Positions 8,532-17,264 of a stretch of DNA of 64,000 nucleotides are shown piece after piece. The stretch lies in contig NZ_JAEACF010000001.1 in the NCBI RefSeq assembly GCF_016401385.1, forward strand, positions 62,001 through 126,000, read 5' to 3'. Both the position numbers and the translations under genes were made by a program. The stretch is from Fictibacillus halophilus (lineage in GTDB: Bacteria > Bacillota > Bacilli > Bacillales > Fictibacillaceae). Position 1 is the first letter of the stretch. Every line of letters starts with the position of its first letter. Under the pieces are notes generated by a model that worked only from the letters and a program-made list of their open reading frames with translations, did not search any database and was not told the origin of the DNA.

Positions 8532-9899
8532 ATGTTTAAAAATACAGCAACTACACAACAAAAAAAATCATTTCTAACTTCCGTTCAGCTTATCGTAATC
8601 TTTTATTTATTGTCTGTTTTAGTAGCCACTTTACTATTAAGCTTACCAGTCGGGCATAACGAAGGAGTAGAGCTGAAATTTATTGATGCACTATTTACAG
8701 CGGTGAGTGCAGTTAGTGTAACAGGGCTCACTTCTGTTAGTATCTCAGAAACGTTCAATCACGTCGGAGTCATCCTTCTAGCTTTAATTTGCCAAATTGG
8801 TGGAATTGGTGTCATGACACTAGGAACGGCGGTCTGGTTATTAATAGGAAAACGGATTGGAATGAGAGAACGTCAATTAATTATGACGGATCAGAATCAA
8901 TCCACACTTGCTGGACTCGTTCAGCTGATGAAGCAGATTTTAACGTTAATCATTGGGATCGAAATTGTAGGAACAGTTTTGTTCTTCATATTGTTTCAGC
9001 CTTATTATGATACAGAAGTTGAGGTGCTTTACCACGCTTTTTTTGCGGCCGTTACAGCTACAACGAATGCTGGATTTGATATAACGGGAAGTTCATTAAT
9101 CCCTTTCCGTAATGATTATCTTGTTCAAATTGTGACGATGTTATTGATTACATCAGGTGCGATAGGATTTCCTGTTCTAGTTGAGATTAATAACTTTATT
9201 AAAGAACGAAAGTATTTAGAGCGTTATACGTTCACTCTTTTTACAAAGGTCACGACAACTACATTTGCTATTTTAGTTGTAACAGGTGCGATCGGTTTTT
9301 ATGTTTTAGAAATGAACGCTTTCTTTGAAGGAAAGTCTTGGCATGAATCATTCTTTTATTCGATGTTTCAGTCTGTTACGACTCGTAGTGGCGGTTTGTC
9401 TACGATGGATATCTCACAATTAACAGTACCTACTATGCTTTTCTTATCGATTATGATGTTTATCGGCGCTTCACCTAGCTCGGTCGGTGGAGGGATAAGA
9501 ACAACTACATTCGCCGTAGCTCTTTTAGCGATTCTCTTTTATGCAAAAGGAAGAAACACGATTAAAATTTTTAAACGAGAGATCTATCCAGAGGACATTC
9601 AAAAATCCTTTATTGTTATTATTGTTGCGATGGTGCTCTGTACAACATCCACCATCGTCTTGGCGATCACTGATCCTATGCCGATCGAGTACTTATTCTT
9701 CGAAGTATGTTCAGCTTTTGGAACCACAGGGCTTTCTACTGGAATTACGGGCCAGTTGAGCTCAACGGGTAAAGTAATCCTTATGCTCTTAATGTTCATC
9801 GGTAGGATTGGTGTCTTATCATTCTTGTTCATCATCCGAGGGAAAACAGTAACAGAGCACATTCATTATCCGAAAGAAAAATTAATAATTGGTCAATAA
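8532..9899 (+). CDS. TrkH/KtrB-KtrD family potassium channel subunit
   Basis: A 455-residue membrane subunit of a Ktr-type potassium uptake system. The four pore-loop filters of the superfamily are visible: S-V-T-G-L-T near residue 65, A-T-T-N-A-G-F-D near 180, S-V-T-T-R-S-G-G-L near 290 and F-G-T-T-G-L-S near 400. KtrB and KtrD pair with the cytosolic RCK proteins KtrA or KtrC, which are not encoded nearby. B. subtilis ktrD also stands apart from its partner ktrC, so this is more like KtrD in context; sequence alone does not separate the two. Confidence 0.9.
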   Translation: MFKNTATTQQKKSFLTSVQLIVIFYLLSVLVATLLLSLPVGHNEGVELKFIDALFTAVSAVSVTGLTSVSISETFNHVGVILLALICQIGGIGVMTLGTAVWLLIGKRIGMRERQLIMTDQNQSTLAGLVQLMKQILTLIIGIEIVGTVLFFILFQPYYDTEVEVLYHAFFAAVTATTNAGFDITGSSLIPFRNDYLVQIVTMLLITSGAIGFPVLVEINNFIKERKYLERYTFTLFTKVTTTTFAILVVTGAIGFYVLEMNAFFEGKSWHESFFYSMFQSVTTRSGGLSTMDISQLTVPTMLFLSIMMFIGASPSSVGGGIRTTTFAVALLAILFYAKGRNTIKIFKREIYPEDIQKSFIVIIVAMVLCTTSTIVLAITDPMPIEYLFFEVCSAFGTTGLSTGITGQLSSTGKVILMLLMFIGRIGVLSFLFIIRGKTVTEHIHYPKEKLIIGQ

Positions 9900-9911
9900 A
9901 AGTGATCCCGT

Positions 9912-9940
9912 TTGAATTCACTTCGATGTTTACTTATAAT
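9912..9940 (+). promoter_or_regulatory. sigma-A promoter of the riboflavin operon
   Basis: TTGAAT, 17 bases, TATAAT. Transcription would begin about seven bases on, just before the FMN aptamer. Confidence 0.85.
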
Positions 9941-9956
9941 GAACATAAGTAAATAA

Positions 9957-10100
9957 GTCCTTCGGGGTCGGGTGAAATTCCCAACCGGCGGTGATGAGGC
10001 TCTAGCCTCTTAGTCCGTGACCCGGTTTTGCTTTTGCAGAAACGGTGGATTCGGTGCAATTCCGAAGCCGACAGTATAGTCTGGATGGGAGAAGGAACGT
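9957..10100 (+). promoter_or_regulatory. FMN riboswitch (RFN element)
   Basis: The conserved aptamer blocks appear in order: ggtcgggtgaaattccc, accggcggtgatgaggc, agtccgtgacccgg, gtggattcggtgcaattcc, gaagccgacagtatagtc, tggatgggagaagg. gtccttc and gaagga(a)c close the P1 stem. FMN binding is known to terminate or block rib transcripts in Bacillus, and here a terminator hairpin lies about 75 bases downstream. Confidence 0.97.
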
Positions 10101-10173
10101 GAACACTTTTAGAATACCTGTGTTGAAATAGGTATATTTAAAGGTTTATTTTGTTATATTCTTAACATTTAAA

Positions 10174-10206
10174 ACCCCGGAAGCATTTTGTTTCCGGGGT
10201 TATTTG
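10174..10206 (+). terminator. riboswitch-controlled terminator
   Basis: ACCCCGGAA pairs with TTCCGGGGT around an 8-base loop, followed by a U-rich but interrupted tail. Its position between aptamer and ribE makes it the likely expression platform. Confidence 0.75.
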
Positions 10207-10278
10207 TATTAAGAAAAAGGACTCCTGCTTATGCATATTTACGATGATACGAACGTCATACGAGGGAGGGAAAGCTTT

Positions 10279-10926
10279 TTGTTTACAGGCATTATTGAAG
10301 AAAAGGGTACGATTAAATCCATTTCTAAAGGCAATGAAACGATCGTACTTACCATTACAGCCGATGAAGTACTGAAAGATGTAAACCTTGGGGACAGTAT
10401 AGCGGTGAATGGTGTTTGTTTAACGGTAACATCTTTTAGTAAAAGGGAGTTCACTGTGGATGTTATGCCTGAAACGTTTCGTTCATCCACATTGAGACTG
10501 TTAAACAATCGGGATTCAGTCAATCTAGAACGGGCGATGGCTGCTGGTGGCAGGTTCGGTGGACATTTTGTTTCCGGACATGTTGATGGTACGGGAACAA
10601 TCGTTGAAAAGCGTCCAGAGAGAAATGCTATTTATTATACGATTACATTGCCTGACCATCTGATGCGCTATTTTATGTTGAAAGGCTCCGTATGTGTAGA
10701 TGGAACGAGTCTCACTATATTTGAAGTAACCGAAAGTACAATTACCGTTTCTTTGATTCCTCATACAGCAGAACATACGATTCTAGGGTCAAAGGGAACG
10801 GGTGACATCGTGAACATTGAATGTGACATGCTCGCAAAATATGTACACAATATGTTGTCGCCAAAACAAGAAACAACACAAAAGTCGAAGCTGTCTCTTG
10901 ATTTCTTACAAGAGCACGGATTTTAG
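10279..10926 (+). CDS. ribE: riboflavin synthase alpha chain
   Basis: Converts two 6,7-dimethyl-8-ribityllumazine molecules to riboflavin. The two lumazine-binding barrels are visible as repeats: G-I-I-E-E-K-G / V-N-G-V-C-L-T-V at about residues 3-45 and [10 protein letters not shown] / V-D-G-T-S-L-T in the second half. An open frame reaches back to an ATG at 10231, but riboflavin synthases begin M-F-T-G-I-I-E. The TTG at 10279 gives exactly that N-terminus and has GGGAGGG eight bases upstream. Length from this start is 215 residues, as usual. It is first in the operon here, where ribD normally precedes it. Confidence 0.95.
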   Translation: MFTGIIEEKGTIKSISKGNETIVLTITADEVLKDVNLGDSIAVNGVCLTVTSFSKREFTVDVMPETFRSSTLRLLNNRDSVNLERAMAAGGRFGGHFVSGHVDGTGTIVEKRPERNAIYYTITLPDHLMRYFMLKGSVCVDGTSLTIFEVTESTITVSLIPHTAEHTILGSKGTGDIVNIECDMLAKYVHNMLSPKQETTQKSKLSLDFLQEHGF

Positions 10927-10937
10927 GAGGAGAGTTC

Positions 10938-12131
10938 ATGTTTCACTCCATAGAAGAAGCAGTTGCAGATCTTAAAGAAGGAAAAATTGTAATCGTAGTA
11001 GATGACGAAGATCGTGAAAATGAGGGTGACTTTGTTGCGCTCGCTGAGGGAATTACCCCAGAGAGTATCAACTTTATGGTGACGCATGGCCGAGGCTTAG
11101 TATGTACACCGATCTCTGAAGAAATTGCTTTAAAGCTTGATCTTTCACCGATGGTAGCAGCCAACACAGATTCGCACGGCACGGCTTTTACGATAAGCGT
11201 CGATCATATTTCAACAACAACGGGTATTTCAGCGCAAGAGAGAGCAGCTACAGTACGTGAGCTAGTAAATGCTGATTCCCTTCCTTCAGATTTTAAACGT
11301 CCCGGCCATATTTTTCCGTTGATCGGAAAAAACGGCGGTGTGTTGCGTAGAGCAGGGCATACAGAAGCTGCAATCGATCTTGCCCAAATGGCCGGAAGCA
11401 AATCTGCTGGTGTTATCTGTGAGATCATGAAAGAAGACGGAACGATGGCTCGTGTTCCTGAACTCGTTGAACTTGCGAAACAACATAATATGAAGCTGAT
11501 CACGATAAAGGATCTTATTACGTACCGAAACAAAACAGAGCAGATGGTGAAGCGTGAAGTAGAGATTACTCTGCCTACAGAATTCGGTGATTTTAAAGCG
11601 ATCGGTTTTTCGAATGTATTGGATGAGAAAGAACATGTGGCACTGGTAAAAGGTGAGATCGCAACCGGAGAGCCAGTTCTCGTCCGTGTTCATTCTGAGT
11701 GTTTAACAGGTGATGTTTTCGGTTCTGCTCGTTGTGATTGTGGATCACAGCTTCACGCAGCTCTTTCTCAGATAGAAAAAGAAGGTCGTGGCGTTTTGCT
11801 GTACATGAGACAAGAAGGACGCGGTATCGGACTTATCAATAAGATGAAAGCTTATAAACTTCAAGAAGAGGGTTTGGATACCGTTGAGGCAAATGAACAG
11901 CTTGGGTTTGCACCAGATCTTCGTGACTATGGAATTGGAGCTCAGATCTTAAAGGATCTTGGCATTAGTAAGATGAAACTGCTGACAAACAATCCAAGAA
12001 AGATTGCTGGATTAAAAGGTTATGACTTAGAAGTGACCGATCGTGTGGCGCTTCAGATGCCTCATAACAAGAACAACGAAGATTATCTAAAAACAAAAAA
12101 GAGCAAATTGGGGCATATGCTTCATTTCTAA
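10938..12131 (+). CDS. ribBA: bifunctional DHBP synthase / GTP cyclohydrolase II
   Basis: A 397-residue two-domain enzyme. Residues 1-200 are 3,4-dihydroxy-2-butanone-4-phosphate synthase ([10 protein letters not shown] near residue 22, R-A-G-H-T-E-A). Residues 205-397 are GTP cyclohydrolase II ([17 protein letters not shown] zinc ligands, R-Q-E-G-R-G-I-G-L). It supplies both branches entering riboflavin synthesis. It starts 11 bases after ribE, with GGAGGAG as ribosome site, and its stop is 15 bases before ribH. Confidence 0.97.
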   Translation: MFHSIEEAVADLKEGKIVIVVDDEDRENEGDFVALAEGITPESINFMVTHGRGLVCTPISEEIALKLDLSPMVAANTDSHGTAFTISVDHISTTTGISAQERAATVRELVNADSLPSDFKRPGHIFPLIGKNGGVLRRAGHTEAAIDLAQMAGSKSAGVICEIMKEDGTMARVPELVELAKQHNMKLITIKDLITYRNKTEQMVKREVEITLPTEFGDFKAIGFSNVLDEKEHVALVKGEIATGEPVLVRVHSECLTGDVFGSARCDCGSQLHAALSQIEKEGRGVLLYMRQEGRGIGLINKMKAYKLQEEGLDTVEANEQLGFAPDLRDYGIGAQILKDLGISKMKLLTNNPRKIAGLKGYDLEVTDRVALQMPHNKNNEDYLKTKKSKLGHMLHF

Positions 12132-12146
12132 ACAGGAGGAATAGTC

Positions 12147-12614
12147 ATGGCAAAATTATTCGAAGGACATTTAGTTGGTACAGGATTAAAAGTAGGTATT
12201 GTAGCAGGACGTTTTAATGATTTTATTTCCGATAAATTGGTGTCTGGTGCACAAGATGCCTTCAAGAGACACGGTATTTCTGAAGATGATGTAGACATCG
12301 CTTGGGTTCCAGGAGCCTTTGAAATTCCGTTGATCGCTAAAAAGATGGCAGATAGCGGTAACTATGATGCTGTGATTACCTTAGGAGCGGTAATTAGAGG
12401 GTCGACTCCACACTTTGATTACGTATGTAATGAAGCGGCGAAAGGGGTCGCTCAAGCCTCAATGACGAGCGGTGTTCCTGTGATCTTCGGCGTGTTGACC
12501 GTTGACTCGATTGAACAAGCGATTGAACGCGCTGGAACGAAAGCTGGAAACAAAGGTTGGGAAGCAGCTGTGTCTGCTATTGAAATGGCAAACTTAACGC
12601 GTCAGTTGGGATAA
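12147..12614 (+). CDS. ribH: lumazine synthase (beta subunit)
   Basis: A 155-residue enzyme condensing the RibA/RibD-derived pyrimidine with dihydroxybutanone phosphate; it forms the 60-subunit capsid. Family motifs are [31 protein letters not shown] and G-V-L-T, with the catalytic His in P-H-F. AGGAGGAATAGTC precedes the ATG. It is last in the operon and followed by a strong terminator. Confidence 0.97.
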   Translation: MAKLFEGHLVGTGLKVGIVAGRFNDFISDKLVSGAQDAFKRHGISEDDVDIAWVPGAFEIPLIAKKMADSGNYDAVITLGAVIRGSTPHFDYVCNEAAKGVAQASMTSGVPVIFGVLTVDSIEQAIERAGTKAGNKGWEAAVSAIEMANLTRQLG

Positions 12615-12628
12615 TGGCATGTGTGTGG

Positions 12629-12664
12629 AAACCCGTCACTTTTTTAAGTGGCGGGTTTTGTTTG
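12629..12664 (+). terminator. rib operon terminator
   Basis: The stem aacccgtcactt/aagtggcgggtt is capped by a short T loop and followed by TTGTTTG. Confidence 0.85.
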
Positions 12665-12719
12665 TTTTATAAACGATGGTGTTCGAGCTTGTCGAGTGGT
12701 GTCGACTCGTCGGTAACTT

Positions 12720-12866
12720 TTGGATTGAGAGCATGATCTCGTGGATTAAGTGTAAAAATTTGTGGATTGAGAGCAAAAACTCGTGGATGGAAAGTGAAAA
12801 CTTCAGGATTGAAAGTAAATAATGGTAGGTTCATGTCGAAACGTTGTAGATTGAAGCGTAAACCTC
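12720..12866. repeat. degenerate tandem array, seven units of 21 bp
   Basis: Seven consecutive units keep a period of exactly 21 bases. Each opens with a form of gtggattgagag followed by an A-rich part; units 1-4 are the best preserved and the last three decay. The array begins about 60 bp after the ribH terminator. It has no cas genes, no conserved direct repeat plus unique spacer structure, and no ribosome binding site in front of its one open frame, so it is most likely non-coding. Confidence 0.85.
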
Positions 12867-12934
12867 ATTTCAAACACCCCTCTAAAGTAAAAATTAACAG
12901 CATTTTAAATAATTTTAAGCATATCTAAAAGCAA

Positions 12935-12964
12935 TTGACATAGTTATTAGAATAGTGTTAAGAT
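12935..12964 (+). promoter_or_regulatory. sigma-A-type promoter of the bmr leader
   Basis: A perfect TTGACA is followed 17-18 bases later by TTAAGAT. It lies 46 bases before the leader peptide start. Confidence 0.7.
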
Positions 12965-13009
12965 TACCAAAGTTACAAACTACAAAATTATGGAAAGGAT
13001 GGTTGTGTC

Positions 13010-13108
13010 ATGGTGAAAGAAATGGTTGTTATTCAAATTGCGGTCACTGTTGTAATCAACGATGACTCTACAATTTCATACCATGGCCTGCCGGAAGAGA
13101 TGTATTAG
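13010..13108 (+). CDS. BmrB-like leader peptide (32 aa)
   Basis: A short reading frame (M-V-K-E-M-V-V-I-Q-I-A-V...) with AAGGATGG seven bases upstream of the ATG and a sigma-A promoter before it. Two intrinsic terminators follow before the ABC exporter genes. In B. subtilis the bmrCD operon is preceded by a leader peptide gene, bmrB, through which ribosome-stalling antibiotics relieve transcription termination. I infer the same role here from the layout; I cannot confirm residue similarity to BmrB. Confidence 0.65.
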   Translation: MVKEMVVIQIAVTVVINDDSTISYHGLPEEMY

Positions 13109-13151
13109 GATTTTCATTCTACATATCTGCCTTTTCTACATACATGTTTGT

Positions 13152-13187
13152 ACGCAGGTCACCCCAGTCGTGACGTGTGTTTTTTTA
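13152..13187 (+). terminator. first attenuator terminator before bmrC
   Basis: The stem ACGCAGGTCAC/GTGACGTGTGT has one mismatch and one wobble, a CCCAGTC loop and a run of T residues. It begins 44 bases after the leader stop codon. Confidence 0.75.
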
Positions 13188-13195
13188 TGATTTCA

Positions 13196-13234
13196 AAGCA
13201 TACCGAGTTCGAATGGTATGCTTTTTTATTTTTG
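13196..13234 (+). terminator. second attenuator terminator before bmrC
   Basis: AAGCATACC pairs perfectly with GGTATGCTT around a 10-base loop, followed by TTTTTATTTTTG. It is only nine bases after the first terminator's T-run. Confidence 0.85.
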
Positions 13235-13297
13235 TTTGCATAGAAGAGATCACTCTTCTTGTTGCAATAGATTCACTAAACATGAGGAGGAGAACAA

Positions 13298-13357
13298 ATG
13301 AAAAGAAAATCATTAAATGTGTGGCTAGAACGCAAGGATCATACACTTTTTGGGTAG
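13298..13357 (+). CDS. possible 19-aa peptide between attenuator and bmrC
   Basis: M-K-R-K-S-L-N-V-W-L-E-R-K-D-H-T-L-F-G with an almost ideal ribosome site, GAGGAGGAGAACAA, in front. It lies 63 bases past the second terminator and 50 bases before bmrC. It could be a second leader peptide acting on translation of bmrC, or a chance frame behind a purine-rich stretch. The peptide has no known relative that I recognise. Confidence 0.45.
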   Translation: MKRKSLNVWLERKDHTLFG

Positions 13358-13362
13358 CTTCG

Positions 13363-13378
13363 TTAAACAATTGTTTAA
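13363..13378. promoter_or_regulatory. perfect 16-bp palindrome before bmrC
   Basis: TTAAACAATTGTTTAA is self-complementary over all 16 bases and sits 29 bases before the bmrC start. It may be an operator, or part of an RNA structure around the bmrC ribosome site. Confidence 0.5.
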
Positions 13379-13407
13379 AAGAATGGTAGATCGAGAGGGG
13401 AGACATT

Positions 13408-15165
13408 ATGTTTTCAGTTTTAGGTAAATTAGCATGGTTCTTTAAGAAGCATTGGATACGATACACAATTGCAGTAGTGTTGCTGACTGGCGTTGGGATC
13501 ATCGAGATCATCCCACCGAAACTCATCGGTAACATCATTGACTCCATTCATATGGGCACAATCACAAAAGAAGACATGATGAAGACTCTTGGAATCTTTG
13601 TAGCTGTTCTAGTTTCCATGTACATTACGATGTATATCTGGATGTATCAGCTTTTTGGAGGAGCTTTTATCATCGAGCGCTCGATGCGTTCAAGTTTTAT
13701 GCGGCACTTATTAAAGATGACTCCTACATTTTTTGAGAAAAATAGAACAGGAGATTTGATGGCACGTGCGACAAACGACTTAAAAGCCATCTCCATGACT
13801 GCAGGATTTGGAATCTTAACCCTTGTAGATTCTAGTTTGTTCATGCTGACAATCCTGTTTGTGATGGGATTCATGATCAGTTGGAAATTGACGTTTGCAG
13901 CGCTCATTCCACTGCCGATCATCGCGTTTATTATTAAGAAATACGGAAAAAAAGTACATCAGCGTTTTACCGTTGCGCAAGACGCGTTTGGAGAAATGAA
14001 CGATTCCGTTCTGGAAAGCATACAAGGAGTACGTGTCATTCGAGCTTATGTTCAAGAAAAAGAGGATGTAGAGCGTTTCAATAAAGTAACAGAAGATGTA
14101 TTTGAAAAGAATTTGGCTGTATCAAGAATCGATGCGTTATTTGAACCAACGATCAAGGTCTTGGTAGGAATAAGCTATTTAATCGGTTTAGGCTATGGAG
14201 CTTACATGGTCTTTCATAAGACGATCACACTTGGTGAGCTAGTTACCTTTAACGTTTACTTAGGTATGCTGATCTGGCCGATGATTGCGATTGGTGAACT
14301 CATAAATGTGATGGAACGTGGAAGTGCATCACTTGATCGTGTTAACGAAACATTAAGCTATGAACCTGATGTTAAGAATAGAGAAGACCTTGTCCCACTA
14401 AAGGATCCGGGCACAATAGCATTCGAAGATGTGACATTCCGATATCCTTCTTCAGAAACAGATAACTTAAATAACATCAACATTAAGGTGGAAAAAGGAG
14501 CGACTCTTGGAATTGTTGGCCGAACGGGAAGCGGAAAAACGACACTTCTTAAACAGCTTTTAAGAGAGTATCCAGCTGGAAAAGGGAACATCACATTCTC
14601 TGGTGTAGGCATTGAGGATATCGCTTTAGAAGATCTGCAAGGATGGATCGGTTACGTACCGCAGGATGCTATTCTTTTCTCCAAATCGGTAGAGGAAAAT
14701 ATCTTATTTGGAAATAGCACAGCGGGTGTCGATAAGTTGAATCATGTCATGGAGATGGCATCATTTAGAAAAGATGTTCAGTTCCTTCCTGAAGGATTGA
14801 ACACGCTTGTCGGGGAAAAAGGTGTGGCGTTATCAGGAGGACAAAAGCAACGTGTGTCTATTGCGCGGGCATTATGTGTAGATCCAGAGATCTTGATTCT
14901 AGATGACGCGCTTTCAGCTGTTGATGCGAAAACAGAGACAGCGATCATCGGTAACATCCGTAAAGAACGCGCCGGGAAAACAACTTTTATTACAACACAC
15001 CGACTGTCAGCAGTTGAACATGCAGACTGGATCATCGTTATTGATGACGGAGCGATTGTAGATCAAGGCAGACATGAGGATTTAATAGCAAGAGACGGCT
15101 GGTATAAAGAACAGCACGAACGTCAACAGATCGAACAAAACTTAAATGATAATAAGGCGGTGTAG
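13408..15165 (+). CDS. bmrC: BmrC-type heterodimeric ABC multidrug exporter subunit
   Basis: A 585-residue ABC half-transporter: six TM segments in residues 1-320, then the nucleotide-binding domain. Walker A G-R-T-G-S-G-K-T is at 371-378, the signature L-S-G-G-Q at 475-479, and Walker B is followed by D-D at 499-500, so the usual catalytic glutamate is aspartate. This marks the degenerate ATP site of heterodimeric exporters. In B. subtilis BmrC/BmrD (YheI/YheH) the partner carries the intact glutamate, as here. The downstream bmrD starts two bases after this stop. Strong ribosome site (GAGGGGAGACATT). Confidence 0.9.
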   Translation: MFSVLGKLAWFFKKHWIRYTIAVVLLTGVGIIEIIPPKLIGNIIDSIHMGTITKEDMMKTLGIFVAVLVSMYITMYIWMYQLFGGAFIIERSMRSSFMRHLLKMTPTFFEKNRTGDLMARATNDLKAISMTAGFGILTLVDSSLFMLTILFVMGFMISWKLTFAALIPLPIIAFIIKKYGKKVHQRFTVAQDAFGEMNDSVLESIQGVRVIRAYVQEKEDVERFNKVTEDVFEKNLAVSRIDALFEPTIKVLVGISYLIGLGYGAYMVFHKTITLGELVTFNVYLGMLIWPMIAIGELINVMERGSASLDRVNETLSYEPDVKNREDLVPLKDPGTIAFEDVTFRYPSSETDNLNNINIKVEKGATLGIVGRTGSGKTTLLKQLLREYPAGKGNITFSGVGIEDIALEDLQGWIGYVPQDAILFSKSVEENILFGNSTAGVDKLNHVMEMASFRKDVQFLPEGLNTLVGEKGVALSGGQKQRVSIARALCVDPEILILDDALSAVDAKTETAIIGNIRKERAGKTTFITTHRLSAVEHADWIIVIDDGAIVDQGRHEDLIARDGWYKEQHERQQIEQNLNDNKAV

Positions 15166-15167
15166 CC

Positions 15168-17192
15168 ATGAACGTTGGAAAACGCCTGTTTCAATACGCA
15201 CTTCACTATAAAAAGAACTTTATTCTCGGGCTTCTGATGCTTACTGTTGCCATTGGAGCGGAGCTGACTGGACCATTTATCGCCAAGACGATGATCGATG
15301 ACCATATTCTTGGCATTGAGCGGCCATGGCATCAAGTAGATAATAAAGAAGAAGAAGCAGTGAAATACGATGGGAACTGGTATAAACGAAGCGATCATTT
15401 TGATCCTGGAGAAGATAAAGGAAAAGAAATACGTGTTATACAAGTTAAAAGAGACTATTTCGTTGTACCAAACAAAATAGCTTTTGATGGTGAACGAAAA
15501 GCGAGTAACAAAGAGGTGACGATTTCTTTTAAAGGAAAGTCAGAAACCTATTCGGCAGATAAACTAAGTACGAGTGAAACATTTGCTTTTTATAAGCCAG
15601 AGATCGCTGGAATCATGAAACTGACAATGATTTACTTAGGCCTTCTCGTTTTTGCAGCATTCTTTCAGTATGGTCAGCGCTATATGTTGCAGCGCTCATC
15701 TAATCTGGTTATCAAGAAGCTCCGTCAAGATGTGTTTGCCCACGTTCAGCGTGTAGCGATTACGTATTTTGATAATCAGCCTGCTGGGAAAATTGTTTCT
15801 CGTATCACGAATGATACGGAAGCGATCAAAGAATTATTTATTAACGTACTAGCAAACTTTTTTACAGGAATCATCTATCTGACAGGGATATTTATCGCGT
15901 TGTTCTTGCTGGATGTTAAGCTTGCAACAATCTGTTTGATCCTTGTACCAATTCTCGTTGTCTGGATCATTGTTTACAGAAAGTTTGCGTCTAAATACAA
16001 TCATAAGATTCGTTCTACGCTGAGTGACATTAACGGAATGATAAACGAATCGATTAACGGTATGACCATTATTCAAGCCTTTAAAAGGCAAAAAGAGACT
16101 TCAGAAGAATTTGAAACGATGAACAAAGAATATTTCACCTTTCAAAATAAGCTCTTAAGCCTTAACGCGATGACGGGACATAACCTTGTGTTGTTATTAA
16201 AGAACCTTGCGTTCATGGCATTCATCTGGCACTTTGGTGGGCAGGCACTTGGCGTGGGTTCTGTTATTTCAATCGGTGTTCTGTATGCCTTTGTAGATTA
16301 TTTGAACCGTATGTTCCATCCTGTAACAGGTATGGTGAATCAGCTTGCACAGCTTGAGCAGGCACTTGTATCTGCAGAGCGAGTATTTGTTCTGATGGAT
16401 GAGCCTGGACAGAAAGTGACTGAATCTGAGATCGATCGATATAAAGGGAATGTAGAGTTTCAAGATGTGACGTTCAGTTACGTAGAAGGCGAACCAGTCC
16501 TTAAAAATATTGCTTTTGAAGCAAATCAAGGTGAGACAGTGGCGCTTGTCGGTCATACGGGTTCTGGGAAAAGTTCAATCATGAATCTGTTGTTCCGTTT
16601 CTATGACATTAAACAGGGGAAAATCATGATCGATGGCCAAGACATCATGCAGCTTTCTAAACAGGAGCTTCGTCAGCATATGGGTATCGTTCTACAAGAT
16701 CCGTTCTTGTTTACAGGAACAATTACATCCAACGTGAGCTTAGATAATCCAGAAATCACGCGGGAACAAGTTGAAAAGGCACTTACAGATGTAGGAGCAA
16801 TGCCGTTTATCAACAACTTGCCCAAAGGATTGGATGAACCGGTTATTGAAAAAGGAAGTACCCTTTCTTCTGGTCAGCGCCAATTGATTTCTTTTGCAAG
16901 AGCGTTAGCATACAATCCTGCTATCTTAATTCTTGATGAAGCAACGGCAAGTATAGATACAGAAACAGAAGCTGTGATTCAAGAGGCACTTGATGTGTTG
17001 AAGAGAGGAAGGACTACTTTCATTATTGCACACAGACTTTCTACGATTAAGAGTGCCGATCAAATTCTGGTTCTCGATCGTGGTGTGATCGTAGAACGCG
17101 GCAGTCATGACGATTTGATGAAAGAAAAGGGACGTTATTTCCAGATGTACCAGCTTCAACAAGGAAAAACGGAAACACGAGCAGTAAGCTAA
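15168..17192 (+). CDS. bmrD: BmrD-type heterodimeric ABC multidrug exporter subunit
   Basis: A 674-residue partner of BmrC, longer because of a polar insert at about residues 40-140 between the first two TM segments, which would be extracytoplasmic; the same insert is characteristic of BmrD. Walker A G-H-T-G-S-G-K-S is at 462-469, the signature reads L-S-S-G-Q, and Walker B ends D-E at 590-591 with the catalytic glutamate present. Together the two subunits should export hydrophobic drugs. Likely induced through the upstream leader and attenuators. Confidence 0.9.
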   Translation: MNVGKRLFQYALHYKKNFILGLLMLTVAIGAELTGPFIAKTMIDDHILGIERPWHQVDNKEEEAVKYDGNWYKRSDHFDPGEDKGKEIRVIQVKRDYFVVPNKIAFDGERKASNKEVTISFKGKSETYSADKLSTSETFAFYKPEIAGIMKLTMIYLGLLVFAAFFQYGQRYMLQRSSNLVIKKLRQDVFAHVQRVAITYFDNQPAGKIVSRITNDTEAIKELFINVLANFFTGIIYLTGIFIALFLLDVKLATICLILVPILVVWIIVYRKFASKYNHKIRSTLSDINGMINESINGMTIIQAFKRQKETSEEFETMNKEYFTFQNKLLSLNAMTGHNLVLLLKNLAFMAFIWHFGGQALGVGSVISIGVLYAFVDYLNRMFHPVTGMVNQLAQLEQALVSAERVFVLMDEPGQKVTESEIDRYKGNVEFQDVTFSYVEGEPVLKNIAFEANQGETVALVGHTGSGKSSIMNLLFRFYDIKQGKIMIDGQDIMQLSKQELRQHMGIVLQDPFLFTGTITSNVSLDNPEITREQVEKALTDVGAMPFINNLPKGLDEPVIEKGSTLSSGQRQLISFARALAYNPAILILDEATASIDTETEAVIQEALDVLKRGRTTFIIAHRLSTIKSADQILVLDRGVIVERGSHDDLMKEKGRYFQMYQLQQGKTETRAVS

Positions 17193-17197
17193 ACGTG

Positions 17198-17227
17198 AAA
17201 AGGAGCCTCATAGGGGCTCCTTTTTCT
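17198..17227 (+). terminator. bmrCD operon terminator
   Basis: AAAAGGAGCC pairs with GGCTCCTTTTT around a short loop. Confidence 0.85.
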
Positions 17228-17264
17228 TATCCGTTTTTTTTAGAAGGTTGCTTGTAAAATAGTT

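Noticed and set aside
12676..12822. A 48-codon frame across the 21-bp array giving heptad phrases like W-I-E-S-K-N-S
   Set aside because: A 21-bp period automatically gives 7-codon repeats in open frames. No ribosome site precedes the ATG, and the array decays in ways that break other frames; treated as non-coding.
12720..12866. CRISPR array
   Set aside because: Units are 21 bp with no repeat/unique-spacer alternation, and no cas genes are in the window. The same holds for the other two arrays.
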